From Clostridium sp. 1001271B_151109_B4 (GTDB lineage: Bacteria; Bacillota; Clostridia; Clostridiales; Clostridiaceae), in the NCBI RefSeq assembly GCF_015670405.1, contig NZ_JADPBQ010000016.1, positions 1 to 64,000 of the forward strand: a stretch of 64,000 nt of DNA, given 5' to 3'. Below, in pieces: positions 28,843 through 37,810 of the stretch. Positions within the stretch are counted from its first letter, which is position 1. Each line of letters opens with the position of its first letter. The translations under genes were made by a program, and so were the position numbers. The notes beneath the pieces were generated by a model. The model saw nothing but the letters and a program-made list of their open reading frames with translations. It was not told the origin of the DNA and ran no database searches.

Positions 28843-29190
28843 ATGAGTTTAATTAGAACATACGAAAAATTTACAAATATAGATACAGAATTTATAGCTT
28901 TTATTGAGAAGGCCATAAAAGATGATTTTCAAAGTTTTACTGAAGAACAAATGAAAATGAATTTAAAAATAGCATTAAAGAATTATGAAAATTTAAAATT
29001 TGAAAGTGATGAAATTAATGCTAAAGATGATGAAGAAAAAAACAATTTAAATGATTTAAAATATTTAATAATGAGTGGATTATTTTTAGTATCAGATTTA
29101 CAACATTTTTATAGTTTAAATGAATATGAAAGATTTAAAATGAGAGGAATAAATTATATAAATAATAGCAGAAGAAGGAAAGTGGTTTAG
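28843..29190 (+). CDS. Helical hypothetical protein
   Basis: The 115-residue soluble, predominantly helical product has a basic tail (SRRRK). I recognise no family. It has GAAAGAGGTAAGAT before the ATG and its own terminator. Codon and base use are like the neighbours. Confidence 0.6.
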   Translation: MSLIRTYEKFTNIDTEFIAFIEKAIKDDFQSFTEEQMKMNLKIALKNYENLKFESDEINAKDDEEKNNLNDLKYLIMSGLFLVSDLQHFYSLNEYERFKMRGINYINNSRRRKVV

Positions 29191-29197
29191 AGAGGTT

Positions 29198-29236
29198 AAA
29201 AATATGACTATATCGGATGATATAGTCATATTTTTA
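29198..29236 (+). terminator. Intrinsic terminator
   Basis: AAAATATGACTATATC / GATATAGTCATATTTT with a 4-nt loop followed by T. Confidence 0.85.
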
Positions 29237-29607
29237 ATTCTTGATATAATTAGATAATATACGTTGTTCATTTATCCTACCTATTAATTATAAAATTATA
29301 TTGTCAACCACTATAATAAATTTTAGCATTTACAAGAATAAATCTTTATAAATGTATAAATATAATAAAAACAGTAAAAAATATGAAGAAAAATATATTT
29401 TTATTATAATTTATATTAAAAATAATTAGGTTTAGAAACTTTTAATTGTGTTTAAATTAAAATTAAATAAATTAATAATTAAGTATAATTGTTTTTATAA
29501 ATCAGAAATAAAATGTTTAAGATATATATAAATAGTAAATAAGTATAGAAGAATTACATGAGAAAATTTATTGCTTAAAGTGTTTTTATATAAACAAAGG
29601 AGTAGGT
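29237..29607. other. Very AT-rich intergenic region, no gene seen
   Basis: About 370 bases are almost entirely A and T, with no supportable frame or RNA structure. The promoter of the Tyr-rich protein gene should lie near its right end. Confidence 0.5.
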
Positions 29608-29937
29608 ATGAAAAAAATATTGATAAATGGTTTTTTTATAGTATTATTGATAGAATTACATGTTGCTGAAGTAAGTGCGAGTATGGTTCAGGTTAAAGTG
29701 CCTGATTCATATGGTGCGCCAAAAACATATTATCAAAAATACTTTGATCATGATTATAATATAGAAGATTATAGTAAAAAAAATGATTTGATAAATCAAG
29801 ATAATAATGAATATGAAAATAAAATAGATTTCTATTTTGATGATTATGATTACTATAATCATTATTATGATTATAACTATTATGACGAAAAGTATGATTA
29901 TTATAAGCATCATTATTATGAGGATGAAGGATATTAA
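29608..29937 (+). CDS. Secreted Tyr/Asp-rich low-complexity protein
   Basis: The 109-residue product has a signal peptide (~1-24, ending VSAS). After a short ordinary stretch (VQVKVPDSYGAPKTYY) the mature part becomes extremely Tyr/Asp/His/Asn-rich. Of the last 36 residues, 15 are Tyr, arranged as DYDYY, HYYDY and YYEDE clusters. No family is recognised. Such composition is known from surface, metal-binding or cross-linkable structural proteins, but no function can be assigned. AAAGGAGTAGGT before the ATG supports translation. Confidence 0.6.
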   Translation: MKKILINGFFIVLLIELHVAEVSASMVQVKVPDSYGAPKTYYQKYFDHDYNIEDYSKKNDLINQDNNEYENKIDFYFDDYDYYNHYYDYNYYDEKYDYYKHHYYEDEGY

Positions 29938-30026
29938 ATCCTGATAGTAAGCGCTAGGGAATTTGACAAAGAAAGATAAGAGGAATAAACTTATGATAAA
30001 TAGTACCAAATAAAGAGGTGAAATAA

Positions 30027-30869
30027 ATGTCAAATTGTAATTCATGCCCAAGTAATGGCGATTGTGGAAAAGAGGAAGAAAAGTGTAATATTCAAAATAA
30101 TTCTTCAAATAAAATAAAAAACATTATAGCTGTAATGAGTGGAAAAGGTGGAGTAGGAAAATCTACTATGTCTGTAATGTTAGCAAGACAGTTAATTCAA
30201 AGAGGATATTCTGTAGGAATTTTAGATGCAGATATTACTGGTCCTAGTATTCCAAGATTACTTCATATAGAAGAACAAAGAGCCATGGGGACTGAGAAAT
30301 TAATTTTCCCAGTAGAAAGTAGTGAGGGAATTAAAGTTATGTCTTTAAACCTTGTTGTTGAAAAGGAAGACGAAGCTGTAATTTGGAGAGGTCCAGCAAT
30401 AGTAAGTGTAGTAAATCAATTTTGGACTGGAGTATATTGGGGAGAGTTAGATTACTTAATAATTGATATGCCACCAGGAACAGGGGATGTTCCTTTAACG
30501 GTAATGCAATCTATTCCTATTAAAGGAGTAGTAATGGTTTCTATTCCTCAAGATATGATTTCTATGATTGTTTCTAAATCTATAAATATGGCTAGAAAAA
30601 TGAATATTGATGTATTTGGAGTTATAGAAAATATGAGTTATATTAAATGTCCGGATTGTGATAAAACAATAAAACTATTCAATGGTGAAAATACAGAAAA
30701 GTTCTTGAAGGATATGAATGTAGAACTTTTAGGAGAGTTACCTATGCATAGAGCAATTACTAATTATGGAGCTTTAGAACTAATTGAAGAAGAGGAAGAA
30801 ATTGCAGAATTATTTGATCCTATAGTTGAAAAGGTAATAGCAAAATCAAAGAAAAAATTAATGTTATAA
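30027..30869 (+). CDS. Mrp/Nbp35-type Fe-S carrier ATPase
   Basis: The 280-residue P-loop NTPase has the deviant Walker A GKGGVGKST (~39-47), DADITGPSIPRLL, and DMPPGTGDVPLTV. The N-terminus has a Cys cluster (C4, C7, C13, C20) like Nbp35, and the C-terminal part has CPDC (metal-bridging CxxC at the dimer interface). These proteins assemble and pass on Fe-S clusters to target proteins. GAGGTGAAATAA precedes the ATG. Confidence 0.88.
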   Translation: MSNCNSCPSNGDCGKEEEKCNIQNNSSNKIKNIIAVMSGKGGVGKSTMSVMLARQLIQRGYSVGILDADITGPSIPRLLHIEEQRAMGTEKLIFPVESSEGIKVMSLNLVVEKEDEAVIWRGPAIVSVVNQFWTGVYWGELDYLIIDMPPGTGDVPLTVMQSIPIKGVVMVSIPQDMISMIVSKSINMARKMNIDVFGVIENMSYIKCPDCDKTIKLFNGENTEKFLKDMNVELLGELPMHRAITNYGALELIEEEEEIAELFDPIVEKVIAKSKKKLML

Positions 30870-30907
30870 ATCTTTACTTATAAAAGTATCTAAGTTTTGT
30901 GTAGAAT

Positions 30908-30966
30908 AAAATGTACCCTATAGAGTAGACATGATAAAAAAGAGTCTACCCTATAGGGTACATTTT
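30908..30966. terminator. Long inverted repeat between convergent genes
   Basis: Two 23-base arms (30908-30930 and 30944-30966) are complementary except for one A/C mismatch that becomes a G-U pair on the minus strand. The arms contain TACCCTATAG and begin or end in AAAA/TTTT. It probably ends both the Mrp gene and the LTA synthase gene. Confidence 0.65.
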
Positions 30967-31042
30967 AACTAATGAAGTTACCTCCTAATTTTATTTTTAT
31001 TATATAAGAATTATTAAATTGAAAAGCAATATAGAAATATAA

Positions 31043-32818
31043 TTAATTCCCATTCGATTCTATTTCATTACTATAATTTTTACCGATAACTCTATCATAA
31101 GTAATTAAGTCAAGCTCTACGTTTCTCTCATTAGAACTTTGAATGCTTGGGGAGTAAAGTGGATAAGAATTCATAATACTTTTCATAGTACTAGTGAACT
31201 TTGTATCCTCACTTCCAATCATATCAGTTACTACATAAGGAATGTAAAAAGCAGAAATAGTTTTATCATCATTATATAAAATATTTGAATTATAATTGTT
31301 CCAAATAATATATTTTTGAGTATATATTAATTCAGAGTTAGTATCTGAAACACCTAATCTGTTATAAACATCATCATCAGGAGTAAAGAATGGAAAATGA
31401 TCTCCCACAAATACTAAAATAACATCTTCATCAAAATCTTTAAGCCAATTAGTAAATTCTCTTAAATCATTACTTGTTTCTTTTACACCTTGTAAATAAT
31501 ATGATAATTGATCAGCACCTTCAGCAGTTTCTTCATAGTAAGGCTGATGATTTTGCATTGTAGTAGCAAAAATATAACTTGGATCATCACTTGATTTTAG
31601 TACAGATTTTATTTGGTTAAACACACTTTCATCTGAAATATATCTTCTAAATGTATTTGTTTCTACAGTCATATTATCATCAAAATATAAGTTATCAAAA
31701 CTATATTGAGAATAAAGGGTTTCCCTATCATAGAAACTTTTACTAAAAGGATGAATATAAGTAGTAGAATAACCTAAGTTTTTAAAATATTTAGGTATTG
31801 TATCAATTGTTTCTTGCTTTTTTAATAAGTTTTGTGGAACTGATGGTGTGTTAATTGCATAGGTTGGAAGACCAGTTAGCAATTCAAATTCAGTTCTTGT
31901 TGTGTATCCTCCAAAGGTTGGAACAACACAATTTCCTACATATCCTTCAGAAGCAACTTGATCAAATCCTGAGTATATATCCCCATCTATATTGAGAGAA
32001 TCAAATACTCTAAAATCACTAAATGATTCAGACATAATAAATATAACATTAGGTTTATTTTCATTAAATGTCATATTATCTGAATTTGTAGTTGTATTAT
32101 CAGTTGAATTTTCATTTTTAGAAGAAAATAATTCATTTATAGAATCATAACTATAATTTTCAGGCGGATTTACAATATCCATTAAATTTTCAGAGGTGGT
32201 TTTTGCCAAATAAGGCAAAAAGCCTATATCACTAAATTGTTCGTTACTTTCTAATATATTAGTTGCAACATTAGTTTCTATTTCAAATACTGAAAATACT
32301 TTTGCAGAGATGGATGTTGTTAATGCTATAGTTAACATTGCACTTATACTTGCACAAATATAAATACGCTTTTTTAGTGAAAAATCTAGAATTAAATTAT
32401 CCTTATAGGTAAAAACTATATATATTATTAAAATTGCTAAGTTAAGAACCAAAGGATAAGTAATTTTTAATGAAGCAAATTTTCCAACGTCGCTTAGATT
32501 TTTTGTCATTATTAAGTCACTAATAACTAAATGACTTCCGCTAGTTTTATATTTAAAATATTCTACACAAGATAGAATATAAAATATTCCACCATGAATT
32601 GCCATTGAGAGCCATGCTTTATTTATGATAAGAAAAATTAGTATAAATAGTATTGCAGATATTAATATATTAAATAATAAGATATTTGGTTTTGTTATTA
32701 AAAAGGTCATTGTTTCATTGAAATTCTGACAAATATTATATTCTAACAAAATAGATATCATTAATGGATATAAAATAACCAATAAATATTTAAATATATT
32801 TTTGTAGTTAATTTTCAT
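31043..32818 (-). CDS. LTA synthase family phosphoglycerol transferase
   Basis: The 591-residue membrane enzyme has five N-terminal transmembrane segments (~10-185), a linker, then an extracellular sulfatase-fold domain (~250-560). Motifs are NVIFIMSESFSDF (metal Glu), FGGYTTRTEFELLTG (nucleophilic Thr region) and VFVGDHFPF (metal Asp/His). It should polymerise or transfer glycerol phosphate from phosphatidylglycerol onto lipoteichoic acid or a related surface polymer. Length and layout are close to LtaS/YfnI. AAAGGAG precedes the start. Confidence 0.88.
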   Translation of the reverse strand: MKINYKNIFKYLLVILYPLMISILLEYNICQNFNETMTFLITKPNILLFNILISAILFILIFLIINKAWLSMAIHGGIFYILSCVEYFKYKTSGSHLVISDLIMTKNLSDVGKFASLKITYPLVLNLAILIIYIVFTYKDNLILDFSLKKRIYICASISAMLTIALTTSISAKVFSVFEIETNVATNILESNEQFSDIGFLPYLAKTTSENLMDIVNPPENYSYDSINELFSSKNENSTDNTTTNSDNMTFNENKPNVIFIMSESFSDFRVFDSLNIDGDIYSGFDQVASEGYVGNCVVPTFGGYTTRTEFELLTGLPTYAINTPSVPQNLLKKQETIDTIPKYFKNLGYSTTYIHPFSKSFYDRETLYSQYSFDNLYFDDNMTVETNTFRRYISDESVFNQIKSVLKSSDDPSYIFATTMQNHQPYYEETAEGADQLSYYLQGVKETSNDLREFTNWLKDFDEDVILVFVGDHFPFFTPDDDVYNRLGVSDTNSELIYTQKYIIWNNYNSNILYNDDKTISAFYIPYVVTDMIGSEDTKFTSTMKSIMNSYPLYSPSIQSSNERNVELDLITYDRVIGKNYSNEIESNGN

Positions 32819-33007
32819 GATAGAATAATAACTCCTTTCTCATAATATATTTTGTATATTTATATATAACAAATATATTATATACTTAAATATCTAATTT
32901 TGTAATTGCGTTAAGAGAATATTAAGAGAAATTTAATTGAATATATATTCATTTTCTATGAATCGGTATAAAATAATAATATTTTAACAAAAGAGGAGTG
33001 CTTTTTT

Positions 33008-33232
33008 ATGTTTGGAATACCATTGATTGAGTGGGTTGGATATGCAGCATCAATAATGATTGCAATATCTTTATTAATGACTGATATATTAAAACTTAGA
33101 ATAATTAATTCAATTGGATGTGTGCTTTTTGCAATTTACGGATTTATTGTAAAGGCCTATCCCGTAGGTATTATTAATACATTTATATTCTTTGTTAATA
33201 TGTTTTACATATATAAATTTTCAAAGAAATAA
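33008..33232 (+). CDS. Small YgjV-like membrane protein
   Basis: The 74-residue product has three hydrophobic helices. It contains WVGYAASIMIAISLLMTD and INSIGCVLFAIYGFIVKAYP, with an N-xx-G-xx-xx-x-YG-type motif as in YgjV/SemiSWEET-like half-transporters. Its transport role is unproven. AGAGGAGTGC precedes the ATG. It is divergent from the LTA synthase gene and has its own terminator. Confidence 0.65.
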   Translation: MFGIPLIEWVGYAASIMIAISLLMTDILKLRIINSIGCVLFAIYGFIVKAYPVGIINTFIFFVNMFYIYKFSKK

Positions 33233-33241
33233 AAAATATAT

Positions 33242-33277
33242 AACGTCTTTAAAGTATAAAGCTTTAGAGACGTTTTT
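33242..33277 (+). terminator. Intrinsic terminator
   Basis: AACGTCTTTAAAG / CTTTAGAGACGTT with a short loop, then TTT. Confidence 0.8.
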
Positions 33278-33412
33278 GTATATTATAAAAAAACATAATA
33301 TTATTAATTATATTATAAAAGGTGATTATAGTGTATAATTAAAATAAATTTATAATAAGATATAGGTATTTTTAAATTTATTTCAAACTATAAGAGACAA
33401 AAGAGGTGCAAT

Positions 33413-34990
33413 ATGAGTTTAATGGATTCAATATTAGGGTTATATGATATTATGAAAAATGATTTTGGAGAGGAAAGAAAAAAGAAAAGAAATTTTAAAT
33501 ATATAAGAACATATTTTGATATGGAAGAACATGATGGATACACTATAGATGATCAAACTTGGGATGATTTTAACATGGATGAAGTATTCAAAAAAGTTGA
33601 TAGAACATATAGTAGTGCTGGGGAAGCTATATTATATAAAATGCTTAGAAATCCACTTCATGATAAAAAGAAATTAGATGAAAGAGATAAATTTATCGAA
33701 GAGCTAAGAAGTGATAGCGATTTAAGAACTAAGCTTCAAATGATTTATTTCAAGCTTGGATATGATAGGAAAAATACTTTTTTAGATATGATAATGGAAC
33801 CACTTGAGGAAAATAAAAGTAAATATTATTTATATATTTTCTTTGGAAGAGTATTAATGCTTGGTACTATACTTTTATCAATATTATTTAAGGAGCCATA
33901 TTGGTTACTTGCAACTTTTTGTTTATTATGGGTAAATGTATTTATTAATGATAAGGAAAGAAAGAATGTTAAGTCACAGGGATTATTATATTTAAGAAAT
34001 ATAATAATTTCTGCAAAAAAAATTACAAAGATAAATAACCCTAAAATAAGAAATTACACAGATGAGATGGAAAAAATATTAAAAGAATTAAAGGGAATTG
34101 ATAGTGCAACTAAAACTATTCAATTTGCTAATGTTGGTGGGGGAGTTTTTGAAGTATTTACTATACCATTTTTATTAGAAGAAACTTCTTTTTATAGAGT
34201 AGCAAGTTTATTAGGAGAAAAAAGAGAAGAAATTTTAGATTTATATTATTTATTAGGTGAGATAGAAAGCTATATAGCAATTGCATCTTATAAAGAAGAG
34301 ATAAAAGATAAGTATACTAAGCCAATATTTAATAATGGGGTAAATATAAATATCATAGACGGCATACATCCACTTGTAAAAAATGCAGTATCTAATTCTA
34401 TTAAGTTTGAAAAGAGAGGAATAGTTTTAACTGGAACTAATATGTCAGGTAAATCTACATTCTTAAGAATGATAGGATTAAATATGATTTTTGCTCAAAC
34501 TTTTAATTTTGTATTAGCTAAAAAATATGAAGCATGTTTCTTTAATATAGTATCATCTATTAGTCCAAGTGATGATGTTACATTAGGAAAGAGTTTTTAT
34601 ATGGCAGAAGCAGAAGCTTTATTAAGAATTATAAAAGCATTAGAATTGGAATTACCAGTATTTTGTCCTATTGATGAAATATTTAGAGGGACAAATCCTA
34701 TTGAAAGAATTTCATCGTCAGCTGAGATTCTTAAATATATAAATAGTAAAGATAGTATATCAATAGTAGCAACTCATGATAGAGAACTTACAGATATACT
34801 TAAGGATGATTATGAATTCTTCTATTTTAGTGAAAAAGTAGATAGTAAGGGATTAACCTTCGATTATAAGTTAAAAAGGGGAGTATCTAAAACTCGTAAT
34901 GCTATTAAATTATTGGATCATATTGGATACCCAAAAGAAATAATTAAAAAGTCTTATTTAAGGGCTGAAACCTTAGAAAAATATATGTAA
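33413..34990 (+). CDS. Membrane-associated MutS-like ATPase
   Basis: The 525-residue product has two adjacent hydrophobic segments (~140-182). The C-terminal MutS ATPase domain V (~320-520) carries Walker A GTNMSGKST (K347), DEIFRGTNPIER (Walker B and Ser/Asn region) and ATHDREL. The mismatch-binding N-terminal domains of MutS are missing, and the Smr/HNH nuclease seen in MutS2 is absent. This family is widespread in Firmicutes as 'MutS-related' with unknown function. The membrane segments argue against ordinary mismatch repair. AAAGAGGTGCAAT precedes the ATG. Confidence 0.8.
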   Translation: MSLMDSILGLYDIMKNDFGEERKKKRNFKYIRTYFDMEEHDGYTIDDQTWDDFNMDEVFKKVDRTYSSAGEAILYKMLRNPLHDKKKLDERDKFIEELRSDSDLRTKLQMIYFKLGYDRKNTFLDMIMEPLEENKSKYYLYIFFGRVLMLGTILLSILFKEPYWLLATFCLLWVNVFINDKERKNVKSQGLLYLRNIIISAKKITKINNPKIRNYTDEMEKILKELKGIDSATKTIQFANVGGGVFEVFTIPFLLEETSFYRVASLLGEKREEILDLYYLLGEIESYIAIASYKEEIKDKYTKPIFNNGVNINIIDGIHPLVKNAVSNSIKFEKRGIVLTGTNMSGKSTFLRMIGLNMIFAQTFNFVLAKKYEACFFNIVSSISPSDDVTLGKSFYMAEAEALLRIIKALELELPVFCPIDEIFRGTNPIERISSSAEILKYINSKDSISIVATHDRELTDILKDDYEFFYFSEKVDSKGLTFDYKLKRGVSKTRNAIKLLDHIGYPKEIIKKSYLRAETLEKYM

Positions 34991-34998
34991 AAAAACAT

Positions 34999-35042
34999 GG
35001 TTATATTAGTCTATATTTTATTAGCTAATATAACTTTTTTTA
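34999..35042 (+). terminator. Intrinsic terminator
   Basis: GTTATATTAG pairs with CTAATATAAC and runs into seven T. A second hairpin (ATTAACCTT/AAGGTTAAT, about 35041-35076) follows. Confidence 0.75.
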
Positions 35043-35197
35043 TTAACCTTGTGTAAATTTTTTCTAAAGGTTAATTTGTAGAATTACTTTATGTTATTAA
35101 AGATTAAAGGGGAAAATGTAGATAATTTCATGGAAAAAAATACCTAAAAAAGCTATATAATAAATATAGGAGTTTTTTTTATGAGGGAGGGGCTATT

Positions 35198-36268
35198 GTG
35201 AAAAAGATAAGCAAATTAAATATAATAGCTATAGTAATAATAGGAGTAATACTTTTAATTATACCAATTTCAATTCAAGCAAATGGAAGAGATGCAAGTA
35301 ATAGCATTAATAAATATGTAGCTCTTGGTGATGAGGTTGCATCTGAAAGTGAAGACTATTATGATGTATCTTATGTGTCATTAATAAAAAATTTTTTAAA
35401 GGCTTTAAATTCAGATTTAGCTTATAGTAATTTAAGTATGGAAGGAATAACATCATCTGAATTACTTGACATAATAAATTCAAATAAAGAGGAAATAAAA
35501 GGTACTGGTTTAATTACTATATCCATAGGAGGAAATAATATATTAAATGTCATTATGAATAATTTATATAATAATATTGATAGCGAACATTTAAGTGAAT
35601 ATGATGAGGAAAAATTTGATGCTATTGTAAGTGAATACTTGAATAGTGATGAAATAAATTCAGAAGTTATGAAGGAAATAGATAGTTTTGAAAAAGATTT
35701 TATCAATATAATTAAGCAAATAAAAAAGTTATCTCCTGATGCAGATATTTATATAAATACTGTTTATAACCATATTAATAAAAAGGGAAATATATATGAT
35801 TACTTTGATGAAAAGATAAGTGCTATTAATGAAGTAATTACAAAAAATTATAGTATATATGATTATGAAGTTATTGATTGCTATAACATTTTAAATAGTG
35901 ATGAAAAATTAAATTTTCAGGTTGTAAATAATGAATTTAAAATATATCCTAATAAAGTTGGACATGCAATGATGGCAACTCAGGTTATATCTGATTATGA
36001 AGATTATGTAAATTTAGAAGTAGAAAAAATCACATCTTCTAGCAATAACATAAAAGGGAAGACCATTCCAAGTAGTAATGTAATTGTTGTATCAGAAAAT
36101 GGAACAGTGGGGACAACACAAGCAAAAAAGAATGGTGAATTTGAGCTTGAGATATCACCTATGGTTTCAGGAACTAATCTACAAGTATTAGTTTATGATA
36201 ATAATATCTTCTCAATTTTATATAAATTTCAGAAATTAGTGGTTAAAAAGGGTTTATTTACATCGTAA
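35198..36268 (+). CDS. Secreted SGNH/GDSL-fold protein with degenerate catalytic residues
   Basis: The 356-residue product has an N-terminal signal or anchor (~8-28), an SGNH-fold domain (~35-265) and a C-terminal Ig-like domain (~275-350). The fold is shown by KYVALGD, ITISIGGNN and YPNKVGHAMMA. In block I the motif reads GDEV where active enzymes have GDS, so the nucleophilic Ser is replaced by Glu. In block V the catalytic His position of HPN is Tyr (YPN). It is therefore probably a binding or structural pseudoenzyme rather than a lipase/esterase. The GTG start follows GGGAGGGGCTATT. Confidence 0.7.
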   Translation: MKKISKLNIIAIVIIGVILLIIPISIQANGRDASNSINKYVALGDEVASESEDYYDVSYVSLIKNFLKALNSDLAYSNLSMEGITSSELLDIINSNKEEIKGTGLITISIGGNNILNVIMNNLYNNIDSEHLSEYDEEKFDAIVSEYLNSDEINSEVMKEIDSFEKDFINIIKQIKKLSPDADIYINTVYNHINKKGNIYDYFDEKISAINEVITKNYSIYDYEVIDCYNILNSDEKLNFQVVNNEFKIYPNKVGHAMMATQVISDYEDYVNLEVEKITSSSNNIKGKTIPSSNVIVVSENGTVGTTQAKKNGEFELEISPMVSGTNLQVLVYDNNIFSILYKFQKLVVKKGLFTS

Positions 36269-36385
36269 TTAGTTTGGCCACATTTGATATGGACAATCAT
36301 ATTTTTCTTTCAATATGGTAATACTAAGCTTGAAATACTTAGGAGTAATTATAACAAACTAAAGATAATATTGGAGGAAAAAAGT

Positions 36386-36853
36386 ATGAAGAAAAAAGTT
36401 ATATCATTATTGATTTGTTCTGCATTAATGATGGTAGAAGGTGTTACTTATGCCCAAACTATAACTACTAATTCAAGTGATAGTAAGACTACAGTAGAAG
36501 CACCTGCAGAAGAAAAGGAACAAACTAAATCTAAGGAAACATCTGAACCTTCAGAAGAAAAGTCTTCAGATGAAAAGTGCAAAAAAACTTCTCAAGATGA
36601 TATAGAAGAAACTTCTTCAAACCCTTGCAAGAAGAAAGAAAAAGAAGAGAAGAAGAAGGAAAAAGAAGAGAAGAAGTGCAAGGACGACAATAAGAAAGAA
36701 GAAAAGAAAAAAGAAGAAACTAAGTGTAAGGATGAATCTAAGAAAGAGGAAAAAAAGAAAGACGAATCTAAATGCAAAGATGAGTCTAAAAAAGATGAAG
36801 CAAAAGATCAAAATAAATGTAAATGCAGAGATGAAGAAAAATCTGCAGAATAA
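36386..36853 (+). CDS. Secreted Lys/Glu-rich low-complexity protein
   Basis: The 155-residue product has a clear signal peptide (MKKKVISLLICSALMMVEG, cleavage near TYAQ) followed by a highly charged, repetitive tail. The repeats are built on CKDESKKEEKKKDES, with a Cys roughly every 13-15 residues. It resembles low-complexity secreted proteins with metal-binding or wall-associated roles, but no function is known. The ATG at 36386 is preceded by TTGGAGGAAAAAAGT; a frame extending upstream to 36284 lacks a site and would bury the signal peptide. Confidence 0.65.
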   Translation: MKKKVISLLICSALMMVEGVTYAQTITTNSSDSKTTVEAPAEEKEQTKSKETSEPSEEKSSDEKCKKTSQDDIEETSSNPCKKKEKEEKKKEKEEKKCKDDNKKEEKKKEETKCKDESKKEEKKKDESKCKDESKKDEAKDQNKCKCRDEEKSAE

Positions 36854-36856
36854 TAT

Positions 36857-36904
36857 AAATAAAACAATAGAGTCTATAAATTTAGACTCTATTGTTTTAT
36901 TTAT
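36857..36904. terminator. Bidirectional terminator before sir2
   Basis: AAACAATAGAGTCTA pairs exactly with TAGACTCTATTGTTT, with A- and T-rich flanks, between converging genes. Confidence 0.85.
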
Positions 36905-36914
36905 GACATATTTC

Positions 36915-37733
36915 CTAGGAAATTTTATTTACAACCTCACTTAAAACTTTACCTATAGAATCATTAATAACTAAATCAGCCTTATTATCAGCCGAAGTTG
37001 AACTTTTATTTATAAGAATAAGATTTTTTCCTTTAAAGTAATCAATAAGCCCAGCAGCAGGATAAACAACAAGTGAAGTTCCACCTATAATTAATGTATC
37101 AGCATTTGTAATGGCATTTACAGCACCTCTAATGATATTATCATCTAGTCCTTCTTCATAAAGAACAACATCAGGTTTAACACTACCACCGCATTTAGTA
37201 CAAGTAGGCACACCTTTAGATTCTAGAATAAATTTTTCGTCATAAAAAGCATGACATTTAGTACAATAATTTCTTAAAACAGAACCATGAAGTTCAAATA
37301 CAGTTTTGTTACCGGCAGCTTGATGAAGTCCATCAATATTTTGAGTAACGATAGCTTTTAATTTACCCATTTCTTCAAGTTTAGCTAATGCAATATGACC
37401 AGCATTAGGTTTTGCATCGGGATATATTAGTTTAGATTTATAAAAGTTAAAAAATTGCTCAGGATATCTTATATAAAAACTATGAGAAACTAATTGTTCT
37501 GGAGTAAAAGTAACATTAAGCTTTTCATTAAATAATCCATTAGAGCTTCTAAAGTCAGGAATTCCACTTTCAGTTGATTCTGATAACGAAGTCCTTAAAT
37601 CTGACATAAATATTCCTCCTGAACTTCTAAAGTCAGGGATACCACTTTCGCAACTACATCCAGCTCCACCAAAGAATACTATGTTATCACTATTTCTAAT
37701 TATTTCAGCAAGTTGTTTTATTTTATCATCCAC
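36915..37733 (-). CDS. cobB: Sir2-family NAD-dependent deacylase, chimeric after element insertion
   Basis: The 272-residue sirtuin has the catalytic TQNIDGLHQ, VFELHGS, two zinc CxxC pairs (CTKC twice) and the NAD-binding GGTSLVVYPAAG. The N-terminus is unusual: GAGCSCESGIPDFRSS (residues ~24-38) is followed 26 residues later by a second copy, TESGIPDFRSSNGLF (~54-68). Residues 1-52 lie in element DNA and residues 53 onward are the host's own gene. The bases for STE (residues 53-55) are the recombination core. Whether the 26-residue duplication leaves activity intact is unknown. The GTG at 37733 is preferred because AAAGGAAG lies eight bases upstream. Deacetylases of this type regulate acetyl-CoA synthetase and other proteins. 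Confidence 0.85.
   Translation of the reverse strand: MDDKIKQLAEIIRNSDNIVFFGGAGCSCESGIPDFRSSGGIFMSDLRTSLSESTESGIPDFRSSNGLFNEKLNVTFTPEQLVSHSFYIRYPEQFFNFYKSKLIYPDAKPNAGHIALAKLEEMGKLKAIVTQNIDGLHQAAGNKTVFELHGSVLRNYCTKCHAFYDEKFILESKGVPTCTKCGGSVKPDVVLYEEGLDDNIIRGAVNAITNADTLIIGGTSLVVYPAAGLIDYFKGKNLILINKSSTSADNKADLVINDSIGKVLSEVVNKIS
37570..37577. other. attL core of the sir2-inserted element
   Basis: TCAGTTGA is shared with attR. To its left is host sir2 coding for ESGIPDFRSSNGLF; to its right is element DNA that supplies a new sir2 start. The element arm CTGATAACGAAGT (37580-37592) begins two bases after the core. Confidence 0.8.
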
Positions 37734-37810
37734 TAAAAACACTTCCTTTCTTTATTTCTATTATAAACATTTAAAATAATAAAATCTATTTCAAGCTATC
37801 AATATATTAA

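Noticed and set aside
29707-30108. Minus-strand Ile-rich membrane-like frame
   Set aside because: Antisense shadow of the Tyr/Asp-rich gene and of the start of the Mrp gene.
36592-36811. Minus-strand Phe/Ser/Leu-rich frames
   Set aside because: Antisense shadows of the Lys/Glu-rich repeat gene.
37542-37660. Tandem GIPDFRSS in sir2 as a simple duplication or assembly error
   Set aside because: The truncated sir2 start at 52109-52222 and the shared core explain it as an integration junction; the two copies also differ in DNA.
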